Positions 9,652 to 15,984 of a DNA stretch of 51,132 bases are shown piece by piece. Positions within the stretch are counted from its first letter, which is position 1, and every line of letters starts with the position of its first letter. Made by a program: the position numbers and the translations under genes. The notes under the pieces were generated by a model. It had not been told where the DNA came from. It worked only from the letters and a program-made list of their open reading frames with translations, and made no database searches. This stretch comes from an uncultured Lachnospiraceae bacterium (GTDB taxonomy: Bacteria; Bacillota; Clostridia; Lachnospirales; Lachnospiraceae): positions 1 through 51,132 of the forward strand of contig CANREE010000010.1 in the NCBI GenBank assembly GCA_947629545.1. Reading direction: 5' to 3'.

Positions 9652-10356
9652 TTATACGGTCACGACCGTGCCGTTTATCCTGCCCTGCATCGCATTCGCG
9701 ATACCGTCCTTCTCATTCAGGTCGAAAACCGCCATCGGGATCTTATGTTCCATACACATGATCGACGCGGTCAGATCTACCACCGCCAGCTTTTTATCAA
9801 TAACCTCCTGAATGGAAATCGTGTCGTAACGCTTCGCCTGCGGATTCACTGCCGGATCGCTGTCATAGACGCCGTCGATAGACTTGGCAAGCAGGATACA
9901 GTCCGCCTCCAGTTCCACCGCCCGCAGGGTGATACCCGTGTCAGTCGAGAAATACGGATGACCCGTACCACCTGCGAAAAACGCCACTCCGCCGTCTTCC
10001 ATGACCGCAAGCGCCTCATCCTTGGAAAATAACGCCGTCATGGCTCCGCAGGCAAAAGGCGTGAAGATCTTCGTCTTCATACCGATACTTCGAAAGACCT
10101 CGGATACATAGATACAGTTCATAACCGTAGCCAGCATACCAATCTGATCCGCCTTCGTGCGGTCAATGGCATTCGAGGTGCGGCCGCGCCAGAAATTGCC
10201 CCCGCCGATAACAATTCCGACCTGAATACCGGCCTCCAGTGAAGCCTTTACCTGATATGCGACTCCCTTCACTGTATCTTCGTCAAAGCCGGTCTTCTTC
10301 GGACCCGCCAACGCCTCGCCGCTCAGCTTAAGTAATACACGATTCCATCTGTTCAT
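9652..10356 (-). CDS. pyrH: UMP kinase
   Basis: Phosphorylates UMP to UDP; a member of the amino-acid kinase fold, unrelated to eukaryotic UMP/CMP kinases. The protein is 234 residues. Visible family segments are LLKLSGEAL at the N-terminus, GIVIGGGNFWRGR for phosphate binding, GTGHPYFSTDTGITLRAVELEAD, and a C-terminal VDLTASIMCMEHKIPMAVFDLNE. A CGGAGG ribosome site lies about 10 nt upstream. It is the first gene of the frr-uppS-cdsA-dxr-rseP-ispG-polC run. Its upstream region holds the twin-palindrome element at 10391-10535 and a possible promoter, so it is the likely point of regulation for the operon. Confidence 0.97.
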   Translation of the reverse strand: MNRWNRVLLKLSGEALAGPKKTGFDEDTVKGVAYQVKASLEAGIQVGIVIGGGNFWRGRTSNAIDRTKADQIGMLATVMNCIYVSEVFRSIGMKTKIFTPFACGAMTALFSKDEALAVMEDGGVAFFAGGTGHPYFSTDTGITLRAVELEADCILLAKSIDGVYDSDPAVNPQAKRYDTISIQEVIDKKLAVVDLTASIMCMEHKIPMAVFDLNEKDGIANAMQGRINGTVVTV

Positions 10357-10390
10357 AGGATGATGCCTCCGGGTTTCTTCTTATTATCCA

Positions 10391-10423
10391 GCGCGGGTAT
10401 AATCTCTACCGAGATTATACCAT
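10391..10423. repeat. 33-bp direct repeat, copy 1, holding a perfect palindrome
   Basis: Identical over 33 bases to the copy at 10503-10535. Positions 10396-10421 form a perfect inverted repeat with 11-base arms (ggtataatctc and its complement) around a 4-base loop. The palindrome places a TATAAT hexamer on both strands. No U-run follows on either strand, so it is not a simple terminator. Confidence 0.9.
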
Positions 10424-10502
10424 GTCCTCCGGACATGTTCCCTCCGGAAGATGCGCACGGTTCGCTTCGGTGTTTGCCCTCCCTACGGTCGGGCGCGAAC
10501 CG

Positions 10503-10535
10503 GCGCGGGTATAATCTCTACCGAGATTATACCAT
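10503..10535. repeat. 33-bp direct repeat, copy 2, holding a perfect palindrome
   Basis: Exact second copy of the 33-base unit, 112 bp from the first. The perfect palindrome is at 10508-10533. Between the copies lie further inverted repeats: a 7-base stem at 10421-10437, and a nested stem with outer arms at 10458-10465 and 10495-10502 and inner arms at 10476-10479 and 10491-10494. The whole 10391-10535 block is in the pyrH leader region or promoter. Confidence 0.9.
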
Positions 10536-10561
10536 AATATCCCTTATATGAAAAGGGACAA
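10534..10561 (-). promoter_or_regulatory. Possible pyrH operon promoter
   Basis: On the minus strand a TTGTCC hexamer (10556-10561) and a TATTAT hexamer (10534-10539) are separated by 16 bases. The match to a sigma-A promoter is moderate (4/6 and 5/6). It abuts the second palindromic repeat and lies just past the rarA stop, so a transcript would carry the whole structured element in its leader. Inferred only from the consensus match. Confidence 0.35.
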
Positions 10562-10566
10562 CTTTC

Positions 10567-11898
10567 TTAAAATCCGTTCTCCCCCCGTTTCCAAGCTTTG
10601 ATCTCTTCCAGACGTTTCTTCAGCGCGGCCTCCGCACCCTGACCATCCGGCTTATAATACTCCCGCCCCACAAGAGAATCCGGCAGGCACTGCATCCGGG
10701 CCATTTTCTCCGCAGTATCGTGAGCATAAATATATCCCTTGCCGTAATCCAGGTCCGCCATCAGCTTTGTGGGAGCGTTGCGGATATTTAGCGGCACGGG
10801 TTCCGCCAGCATCGTTTCCGCGTCCGCCTTTGCCCGTATATAGGCCGCATCCGCCGCGTTGGACTTGGGAGCCATAGCCATGTAGATCACTGCATGGCTT
10901 AAGATCACATTGCACTCCGGCATTCCGATGAAATGGCATGCCTGATACGCCGCCACGGCCAGCGGCATCGCCTGACTGTCTGCCAGTCCCACGTCCTCGC
11001 TGGCAAACCGCACCACCCGACGCGCCACATAAAGCGGATCTTCGCCGGCCTCCAGCATTCTGGCCAGCCAATAGACCGCCGCGTCCGGATCGGAATTGCG
11101 CATGGATTTATGAAGCGCCGAGATCAGATTGTAATGCTCCTCGCCTTTCTTATCGTACAGCAGGCTCTTCTTGCCGATGCACTGCTTTAATGTCTCCATG
11201 CTGACCGTGGTTCCGTCAGGCCCGATATCGCCATTGGTCACCGCCATTTCCAACACGTTCAGCGCCGTACGGGCGTCGCCGTTTGCGAACTCCGCGATCA
11301 TATGCAGCATATCGTCGGTTATATGGATATTCAGGTAGCCGAATCCACTGTCGCTCTTAAGCGTCCGATCCAGAAGCTTCACCAGATCCTCCGTCTTAAG
11401 CGCCTGCAGCACGAAAACCCGGCACCGGGACAAAAGCGCGCTGTTGATCTCAAAAGATGGATTCTCCGTCGTCGCGCCGATCAAAATGATACTGCCCTTC
11501 TCTACATAGGGCAGGAATGCGTCCTGTTGGGCCTTGTTGAAACGATGGATCTCGTCCACGAACACGACCGTCTTCGCCCCAACCCGTCGGCTCTGCTCCG
11601 CCTGGGCCATGACTTCCTTGATCTCCTTGATCCCGCTGGTGACCGCGCTGAAATTGATAAACCGTGCATTCGTCCTGTGGGCAATGATACCGGCAAGCGT
11701 GGTCTTCCCCACCCCCGGCGGTCCCCAGAAGATCATGGACGGGATCCGGTCCTGCTCGATCAGCTGCCGCAGAAGCCTTCCCTCTCCCAGCAGATGTTCC
11801 TGTCCGACAAATCCGTCCAGATCGTCGGGCCGCATCCGGCTTGCCAGCGGATGATAAGTCTCCTGCACGTCAAAAAGCGACATCTGTTCCATGGACAT
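10567..11898 (-). CDS. rarA: Replication-associated recombination protein A (AAA+ ATPase)
   Basis: Clamp-loader-like AAA+ ATPase of the RarA/MgsA/WRNIP1 family that acts at stalled replication forks. The start is placed at MSMEQMSLFDVQETYHPLASRMRPDDLDGFVGQEHLLG; the open frame runs 20 codons further upstream, but the AGAGGGAACAGG ribosome site fits this ATG. Walker A is GPPGVGKTT, Walker B is VVFVDEIHRF, and the sensor segment ATTENPSFEINSALLSRC is present. The C-terminal tetramerisation region (CNVILSHAVIYMAMAPKSNAADAAYIRAKA) is complete. The protein is 443 residues, normal. It ends close to the pyrH leader and may read through into that operon. Confidence 0.95.
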   Translation of the reverse strand: MSMEQMSLFDVQETYHPLASRMRPDDLDGFVGQEHLLGEGRLLRQLIEQDRIPSMIFWGPPGVGKTTLAGIIAHRTNARFINFSAVTSGIKEIKEVMAQAEQSRRVGAKTVVFVDEIHRFNKAQQDAFLPYVEKGSIILIGATTENPSFEINSALLSRCRVFVLQALKTEDLVKLLDRTLKSDSGFGYLNIHITDDMLHMIAEFANGDARTALNVLEMAVTNGDIGPDGTTVSMETLKQCIGKKSLLYDKKGEEHYNLISALHKSMRNSDPDAAVYWLARMLEAGEDPLYVARRVVRFASEDVGLADSQAMPLAVAAYQACHFIGMPECNVILSHAVIYMAMAPKSNAADAAYIRAKADAETMLAEPVPLNIRNAPTKLMADLDYGKGYIYAHDTAEKMARMQCLPDSLVGREYYKPDGQGAEAALKKRLEEIKAWKRGENGF

Positions 11899-11981
11899 GA
11901 TCCTGTTCCCTCTTTCCATCGAAAATGTTTCTTTCCCTGCCTTCCCATCATAACACATTTCCCATCAAATGAACATAATAC

Positions 11982-12010
11982 TTTTCATTTTCACAAAATT
12001 AATGTATAAT
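11982..12010 (+). promoter_or_regulatory. Putative promoter of the GNAT gene
   Basis: A perfect TATAAT at 12005-12010 is preceded, 17 bases upstream, by TTTTCA at 11982-11987 (4/6 to TTGACA). The region is AT-rich compared with its surroundings. It would give a roughly 95-base leader before the acetyltransferase at 12113. Confidence 0.5.
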
Positions 12011-12021
12011 CGTCCATGCAG

Positions 12022-12077
12022 GAAAAACGCCGCACATTTGAAGGGCGCCTGACAGTTTAAGGCCGCGGGGCGTTTTC
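12022..12077. terminator. Leader inverted repeat; terminator-like on the minus strand
   Basis: Outer arms of nine pairs (12022-12031, with one bulged A, against 12069-12077) enclose a GC-rich inner region with a second possible stem. On the plus strand it lies in the leader of the GNAT gene and has no U-run. Read on the minus strand the stem is followed by TTTTTCC, so it could stop transcripts coming from thrH and the TSUP gene antisense through the GNAT gene, before they reach rarA. This role is inferred. Confidence 0.4.
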
Positions 12078-12112
12078 ATGCGAAAAAACAGTCAAATACG
12101 AGGAGAATATTT

Positions 12113-12586
12113 ATGGAAATCAGACGTGCTGCAGAGCAGGACATAAACGGCATCAACAAACTTCTCTTTCAGGTATGCCGCGTCCACCACGACGGCCGCC
12201 CGGACCTCTTCACGGACGGCGGTAAGAAATACAACGATGACGAACTTCGCGAGATCATCCGCGACGATGAGCGGCCCATTTTTGTGGGCGTCGATGAAGC
12301 CGGAAATGTCCTGGGCTATGCCTTCTGTGTCTTCGAGCGCTACGACGGCAACGGCGCCATGGTGAAACGTTCGACGCTCTACATCGACGATCTGTGCGTG
12401 GACGAGCAGTTCCGCGGACAGCACATCGGCACACAGATCTACGACGCCGTGATCGGATTCGCGAAACAGAGCGGATGTTACAATGTAACTCTGAATGTAT
12501 GGTGCTGCAATCCCCCGGCCATGAAATTCTATGAAGCCAGAGGACTTAAGCCCCTCAAAATCGGTATGGAGACAGTGCTGGGCTGA
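12113..12586 (+). CDS. GNAT-family N-acetyltransferase
   Basis: A 157-residue single-domain acetyl-CoA-dependent acetyltransferase. The GNAT fold is supported by the start MEIRRAAEQDINGINKL, the beta-4 segment STLYIDDLCVDEQFRGQHIGTQIYDAVIGFAKQSGC with a pyrophosphate-binding loop of the Q/RxxGxG/A type (QFRGQHIG), and the late motif NVWCCNPPAMKFYEARGLKPLKIGME. A GAGGAG ribosome site precedes the ATG. The substrate is unknown; the sequence resembles small-molecule or protein N-acetyltransferases of the RimI-like group, but it is not RimI itself. It is one of only two plus-strand genes here, with its own promoter and leader, and is convergent with the TSUP gene 34 bp away. Confidence 0.85.
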   Translation: MEIRRAAEQDINGINKLLFQVCRVHHDGRPDLFTDGGKKYNDDELREIIRDDERPIFVGVDEAGNVLGYAFCVFERYDGNGAMVKRSTLYIDDLCVDEQFRGQHIGTQIYDAVIGFAKQSGCYNVTLNVWCCNPPAMKFYEARGLKPLKIGMETVLG

Positions 12587-12620
12587 CTGCCCGGCTCCTG
12601 TCCCCTTCTCATAAAACCAT

Positions 12621-13388
12621 CTAATACAAACCCAGGATCTTCAAAAACAGCAGAACCAGAACCAGCAGAATACTGGGCCGTACGATCCTTGAACCTTTCG
12701 TCATCACAAGCGACGCGCCGATCCAGGCGCCGGCCATATTGCTTACGGCAGCCGCCAGTCCCAGAAGAAAAAGAACCTGACCGTTCAGCAGAAATATCGC
12801 CAGCGACGTCACATTGGTCGTCCAGTTAATGACCTTTGCCTGGGCATTGGCCAGCTTCATCGGCATTCTGGCAAACACCGTCAGCGCGATGATCAGGAAT
12901 GTCCCTGTTCCCGGCCCATAAAAACCGTCATAGAAACCGACAACCAGCGCCGCCAGAGAAGAGATCACATACACCCGCCGGTTCAGAACCAGCTTGTCAT
13001 CCTCTTCTCCATCCGCCGCAAACAGCTTTCGGTCCAGTACGATAACTGCCGTCACCGGCAGAACCGCAAAGAGAATATACTTCATCACGGTCTCATCCAC
13101 CCGCATGGAAACCCGCGCGCCGCAGGACGATCCGATCATGGCGGCAATCACCGTGGCGGCCGCCAGCCGCAGGCTGACCATTTTCGCCCGGAGGAACCTG
13201 AGCGTCGCCAGAGTCGTTCCGCAGGTGGACGACAGCTTATTGGTGGCGATCGCCATATGGACGGGAACGCCTGCGATCAGATAAGCCGGCAGGGAAATCA
13301 GTCCCCCGCCGCCGCCGATGGCGTCCACTATCCCGGCCAGAAATACGAACGGGCAGACAATCAGAAACATCAACGGCGTCAGTTGCAT
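12621..13388 (-). CDS. TSUP (TauE/SafE) family membrane transporter
   Basis: A 255-residue membrane protein with about eight hydrophobic helices arranged as two related halves. The glycine-rich GIVDAIGGGGGLISLPAYLIAGVP in the first half and the matching VGFYDGFYGPGTGTFLIIAL in the second are typical of the TauE/SafE/TSUP (former DUF81) family. Members export or import sulfur compounds such as sulfite, sulfoacetate or thiosulfate, but many are uncharacterised, and nothing nearby identifies the substrate. The length is normal. It lies 54 bp after thrH on the same strand, possibly co-transcribed, and ends 34 bp from the convergent GNAT gene with no terminator hairpin in the gap. Confidence 0.85.
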   Translation of the reverse strand: MQLTPLMFLIVCPFVFLAGIVDAIGGGGGLISLPAYLIAGVPVHMAIATNKLSSTCGTTLATLRFLRAKMVSLRLAAATVIAAMIGSSCGARVSMRVDETVMKYILFAVLPVTAVIVLDRKLFAADGEEDDKLVLNRRVYVISSLAALVVGFYDGFYGPGTGTFLIIALTVFARMPMKLANAQAKVINWTTNVTSLAIFLLNGQVLFLLGLAAAVSNMAGAWIGASLVMTKGSRIVRPSILLVLVLLFLKILGLY

Positions 13389-13442
13389 AATTTCAGCATC
13401 TCTTTTCTCTCGTTTCTATTGTTTCGCCGGCTCGCGGATCCC

Positions 13443-14054
13443 TTAGTTGAATGGATCCAGCGCTCCCCTGATCGCCGCCAGCAGATCGTCAAATTTCTCA
13501 AACGCCTGCAGATCCGGATTGTCCGCAATGATCTTCTCCGTACTCTTAAAGAGGAAGCCGGCCTTGCTGGCACGAATCATGCCCAGATCGTTATAGCTGT
13601 CGCCGGCCGCAATGGTCTCGTAACCGATGGACTGCAGCGCCTTCACGGTGGATAGTTTCGACTGCTCCACACGCATCTTGAAACCCGTCACCTCTCCGCT
13701 TTCCGCCACCTCCAGCGTATTGCAGAAAATCGTGGGCCAGCCCAGCTTTTTCATTAACGGCTTGGCAAACTGCGTAAACGTGTCGCTTAAAATGATCACC
13801 TGCGTCATCGTCCGCAGCTCGTCTAAGAATTCCTTCGCGCCCGGCATCGGATCGATCGTCGCGATCACGTCCTGAATCTCCTTGAGTCCCAGTCCATGCT
13901 CCTTTAAAATCCCCAGCCTCCATTTCATCAACTTGTCATAATCCGGTTCGTCCCTGGTCGTCCGCGAAAGTTCCGGGATCCCGCTGGCCTTTGAAAACGC
14001 GATCCAGATCTCCGGTACCAATACGCCTTCCATGTCCAGACATACAATATTCAT
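13443..14054 (-). CDS. thrH: Phosphoserine phosphatase / homoserine phosphotransferase ThrH
   Basis: HAD-superfamily phosphatase of 203 residues. Family ThrH enzymes dephosphorylate phosphoserine and can transfer the phosphate to homoserine. The start MNIVCLDMEGVLVPEIWIAF carries HAD motif I in the characteristic ThrH form (DxEGVL rather than DxDGTL). Motif II is IILSDT, and motifs III/IV lie in KLSTVKAL and AAGDSYNDLGMI. The ATG at 14054 is chosen because AAGGAGAG lies upstream and the protein then matches ThrH from its first residue. ThrH is best known from Pseudomonas and is scattered elsewhere. Serine-related serS lies upstream on the same strand but 303 bp away, which may be chance. Confidence 0.88.
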   Translation of the reverse strand: MNIVCLDMEGVLVPEIWIAFSKASGIPELSRTTRDEPDYDKLMKWRLGILKEHGLGLKEIQDVIATIDPMPGAKEFLDELRTMTQVIILSDTFTQFAKPLMKKLGWPTIFCNTLEVAESGEVTGFKMRVEQSKLSTVKALQSIGYETIAAGDSYNDLGMIRASKAGFLFKSTEKIIADNPDLQAFEKFDDLLAAIRGALDPFN

Positions 14055-14357
14055 ACGAAGTTTCTCTCCTTTTTCATTTTCATGCTGACTGATGCGGACG
14101 AAACGTCGCCGCTCTGTTCGCCCAGAAATCCACCCGCCGGTTTCATACCGGCATTTTCTCTGCATCGACCGTCAATGCATCCCTCTAACGTGCTAAAGCG
14201 CCTCCGACAAAATAACGTCCGGGGACTTTCCGCCTTTTCCTCTGCAGCGCACGGATAATCCCCGGATGTGAATCTCCTTGCTTGGTGGGCTATCTCTGCC
14301 TTACAACTTCTCTGCTCTACAGCCATCCAGCCCTACGGCTTCCCGCCCGGCGGCTTC
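14055..14357. other. Intergenic region between serS and thrH
   Basis: No convincing gene. A 91-codon minus-strand frame (14326-14051) overlaps the thrH start, but its composition (Cys/Arg/Ser-rich, no fold signature) looks non-coding. The region holds the hairpin listed at 14206-14266 and a short stem around 14136-14153 (GCCGGT/ACCGGC) of unknown meaning. Confidence 0.5.
14206..14266 (-). terminator. Possible serS terminator
   Basis: On the minus strand an eight-base stem (14259-14266 with 14218-14225, TCCGGGGA/TCCCCGGA) extends inward with a few more pairs and is followed by CGTTATTTTGTC. It begins 92 bases past the serS stop. The U-run is broken, so confidence is modest. Confidence 0.4.
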
Positions 14358-15644
14358 TCACTTCTTCGGCACCAGCACCGTCTTTCCGCCCATATACGGC
14401 TGCAGGACCGCCGGGATCTTCACACTGCCGTCTGCCTGCAGGTTATTCTCCAGAAATGCGATCAGCATACGCGGCGGGGCTACCACCGTGTTGTTCAGCG
14501 TGTGCGCAAAATACCTGCCGTTCTCACCCTCCACGCGGATGCGGAGCCTCCTGGCCTGGGCGTCGCCCAGGTTGGAGCAGGAACCGACCTCGAAATACTT
14601 CTTCTGCCGCGGGCTCCATGCCTCCACGTCGCAGGATTTCACCTTCAGATCCGCCAGGTCGCCGGAGCAGCACTCCAGCGTACGCACCGGGATGTCCATG
14701 GAGCGGAACAGATCCACCGTGTTCTGCCACAGCCTGTCATACCACATCGGCGACTCTTCGGGCCTGCAGACCACGATCATCTCCTGCTTCTCAAACTGAT
14801 GGATGCGGTACACGCCTCTCTCTTCGATGCCGTGGGCTCCCTTCTCCTTGCGGAAACACGGGGAATAACTGGTCATCGTCTTCGGCAGTTCGCTCTCCGG
14901 CGTAACCGTGTCGATGAACTTACCGATCATCGAGTGCTCGCTGGTTCCGATCAGATACAGATCCTCTCCCTCGATCTTATACATCATGGCATCCATCTCC
15001 GCGAAGGACATCACACCGGTCACCACATTGCTGCGGATCATGAACGGCGGCACACAGTAAATGAAGCCCCTATCGATCATGAAGTCGCGGGCATAGGCGA
15101 TCACCGCCGAATGGAGTCTGGCAATGTCTCCCATCAGGTAGTAGAAGCCGTTGCCGGCCACGCGCCCGGCCGCGTCCAGATCGATGCCGTCGAAGGTCTT
15201 CATAATGTCCGTATGGTACGGAATCTCAAAATCCGGCACCACCGGCTCGCCGAACCTCTGAAGCTCCACATTCTCGCTGTCGTCTTTGCCGATGGGTACG
15301 CTGGGATCGATGATGTTCGGAATCGTCATCATGATCTTCGTAATCCGCTCCTCATAGGCCGACTGATCCTTCTCAAGCTGGGCCAGACGCTCGGCGTTGG
15401 CAGTCACCTGTGCCTTCACGGCCTCGGCTTCCTCCTTCTTCCCCTGGGCCATCAGCTGACCGATCTGCTTGGACAGCTTGTTGCGGGCCGCACGGAGGTT
15501 GTCCCCCTCGGCCTTGGCCGCCCGGTTCTTCGCGTCGAGATCGATCACCTCGTCTACCAGCGGAAGCTTCTCATCCTGAAATTTATTACGGATATTCTGC
15601 TTAACAATCTCCGGATTCTCTCTCACAAATTTAAGATCTAACAT
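14358..15644 (-). CDS. serS: Seryl-tRNA synthetase
   Basis: Class II aminoacyl-tRNA synthetase charging tRNA-Ser (and the serine precursor for tRNA-Sec where present). The start is MLDLKFVRENPEIVKQNIRNKF, directly after a strong GGAGGAAGATT ribosome site; the longer open frame to 15764 lacks one. The N-terminal long coiled-coil arm (about residues 25-100) is evident. Motif 2 (SPCFRKEKGAHGIEERGVYRIHQFEKQEM) and motif 3 (GRYFAHTLNNTVVAPPRMLIAFLENN) are complete. The length of 428 residues is normal. I looked for a T-box leader upstream and did not find its conserved TGGGTGGNACCGCG segment. Confidence 0.97.
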   Translation of the reverse strand: MLDLKFVRENPEIVKQNIRNKFQDEKLPLVDEVIDLDAKNRAAKAEGDNLRAARNKLSKQIGQLMAQGKKEEAEAVKAQVTANAERLAQLEKDQSAYEERITKIMMTIPNIIDPSVPIGKDDSENVELQRFGEPVVPDFEIPYHTDIMKTFDGIDLDAAGRVAGNGFYYLMGDIARLHSAVIAYARDFMIDRGFIYCVPPFMIRSNVVTGVMSFAEMDAMMYKIEGEDLYLIGTSEHSMIGKFIDTVTPESELPKTMTSYSPCFRKEKGAHGIEERGVYRIHQFEKQEMIVVCRPEESPMWYDRLWQNTVDLFRSMDIPVRTLECCSGDLADLKVKSCDVEAWSPRQKKYFEVGSCSNLGDAQARRLRIRVEGENGRYFAHTLNNTVVAPPRMLIAFLENNLQADGSVKIPAVLQPYMGGKTVLVPKK

Positions 15645-15778
15645 AATCTTCCTCCTGCAAAATATGCGTCTGCCAACGCGTCTCCTGCCGTTTCGCCCGC
15701 TGCCGCGCATCCGCACGGCGCCGCTGCCTGAGACGGCCCGGCGTACGGCATCGCCGCGCGCCATTTCTTACTTTGCAC

Positions 15779-15807
15779 AGTATACCGCAAACTTCCGAAA
15801 AAGAAAA
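15779..15807 (-). promoter_or_regulatory. Weak candidate promoter for serS
   Basis: On the minus strand TATACT (15779-15784) lies 17 bases from a poor -35 (TTTTCT, 15802-15807). The -10 matches five of six bases and sits in the AT-rich part of the divergent spacer; the -35 is weak. It would give a leader of about 130 bases. Confidence 0.3.
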
Positions 15808-15862
15808 CCCCAATTTTGCACGGGAATCCGAAAAAATGCGCTGTATTTTTTTATTTCAGGAA

Positions 15863-15890
15863 TTGCTGGACTTTCAGCCGGTTTTATAAT
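15863..15890 (+). promoter_or_regulatory. Candidate promoter for the hybrid sensor kinase
   Basis: A perfect TATAAT at 15885-15890 lies 16 bases after TTGCTG (15863-15868). The -35 matches only at TTG. It would give a leader of about 90 bases before the ATG at 15985. Confidence 0.45.
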
Positions 15891-15984
15891 ACAATGTTGC
15901 AAAGGCAAAATGAACAGAAATATTTTGGCACCATCATCCTGTTACCGGGATTTCGTAACCCGCCCATATTAAGGAGAATCATCC

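Larger units (their letters stand above)
15645..15984. other. Divergent intergenic region, serS / hybrid kinase
   Basis: A 340-bp region between two divergently transcribed genes. The serS-proximal part is GC-rich without a recognisable element. The centre and the kinase-proximal part are AT-rich and hold one candidate promoter per direction (listed separately). No T-box, riboswitch or small gene could be supported. Confidence 0.6.

Noticed and set aside
10391-10535. CRISPR-like array (two identical repeats with a spacer)
   Set aside because: Only two copies, the 79-bp intervening piece is itself palindromic, and no cas genes are near.
14051-14326. 91-codon minus-strand open frame overlapping the thrH start
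   Set aside because: Composition is Cys/Arg/Ser-rich without family motif or ribosome site; the end merely runs through the thrH ribosome-binding region.
15645-15984. T-box leader for serS
   Set aside because: The conserved T-box segment and specifier structure are not visible in the divergent spacer.
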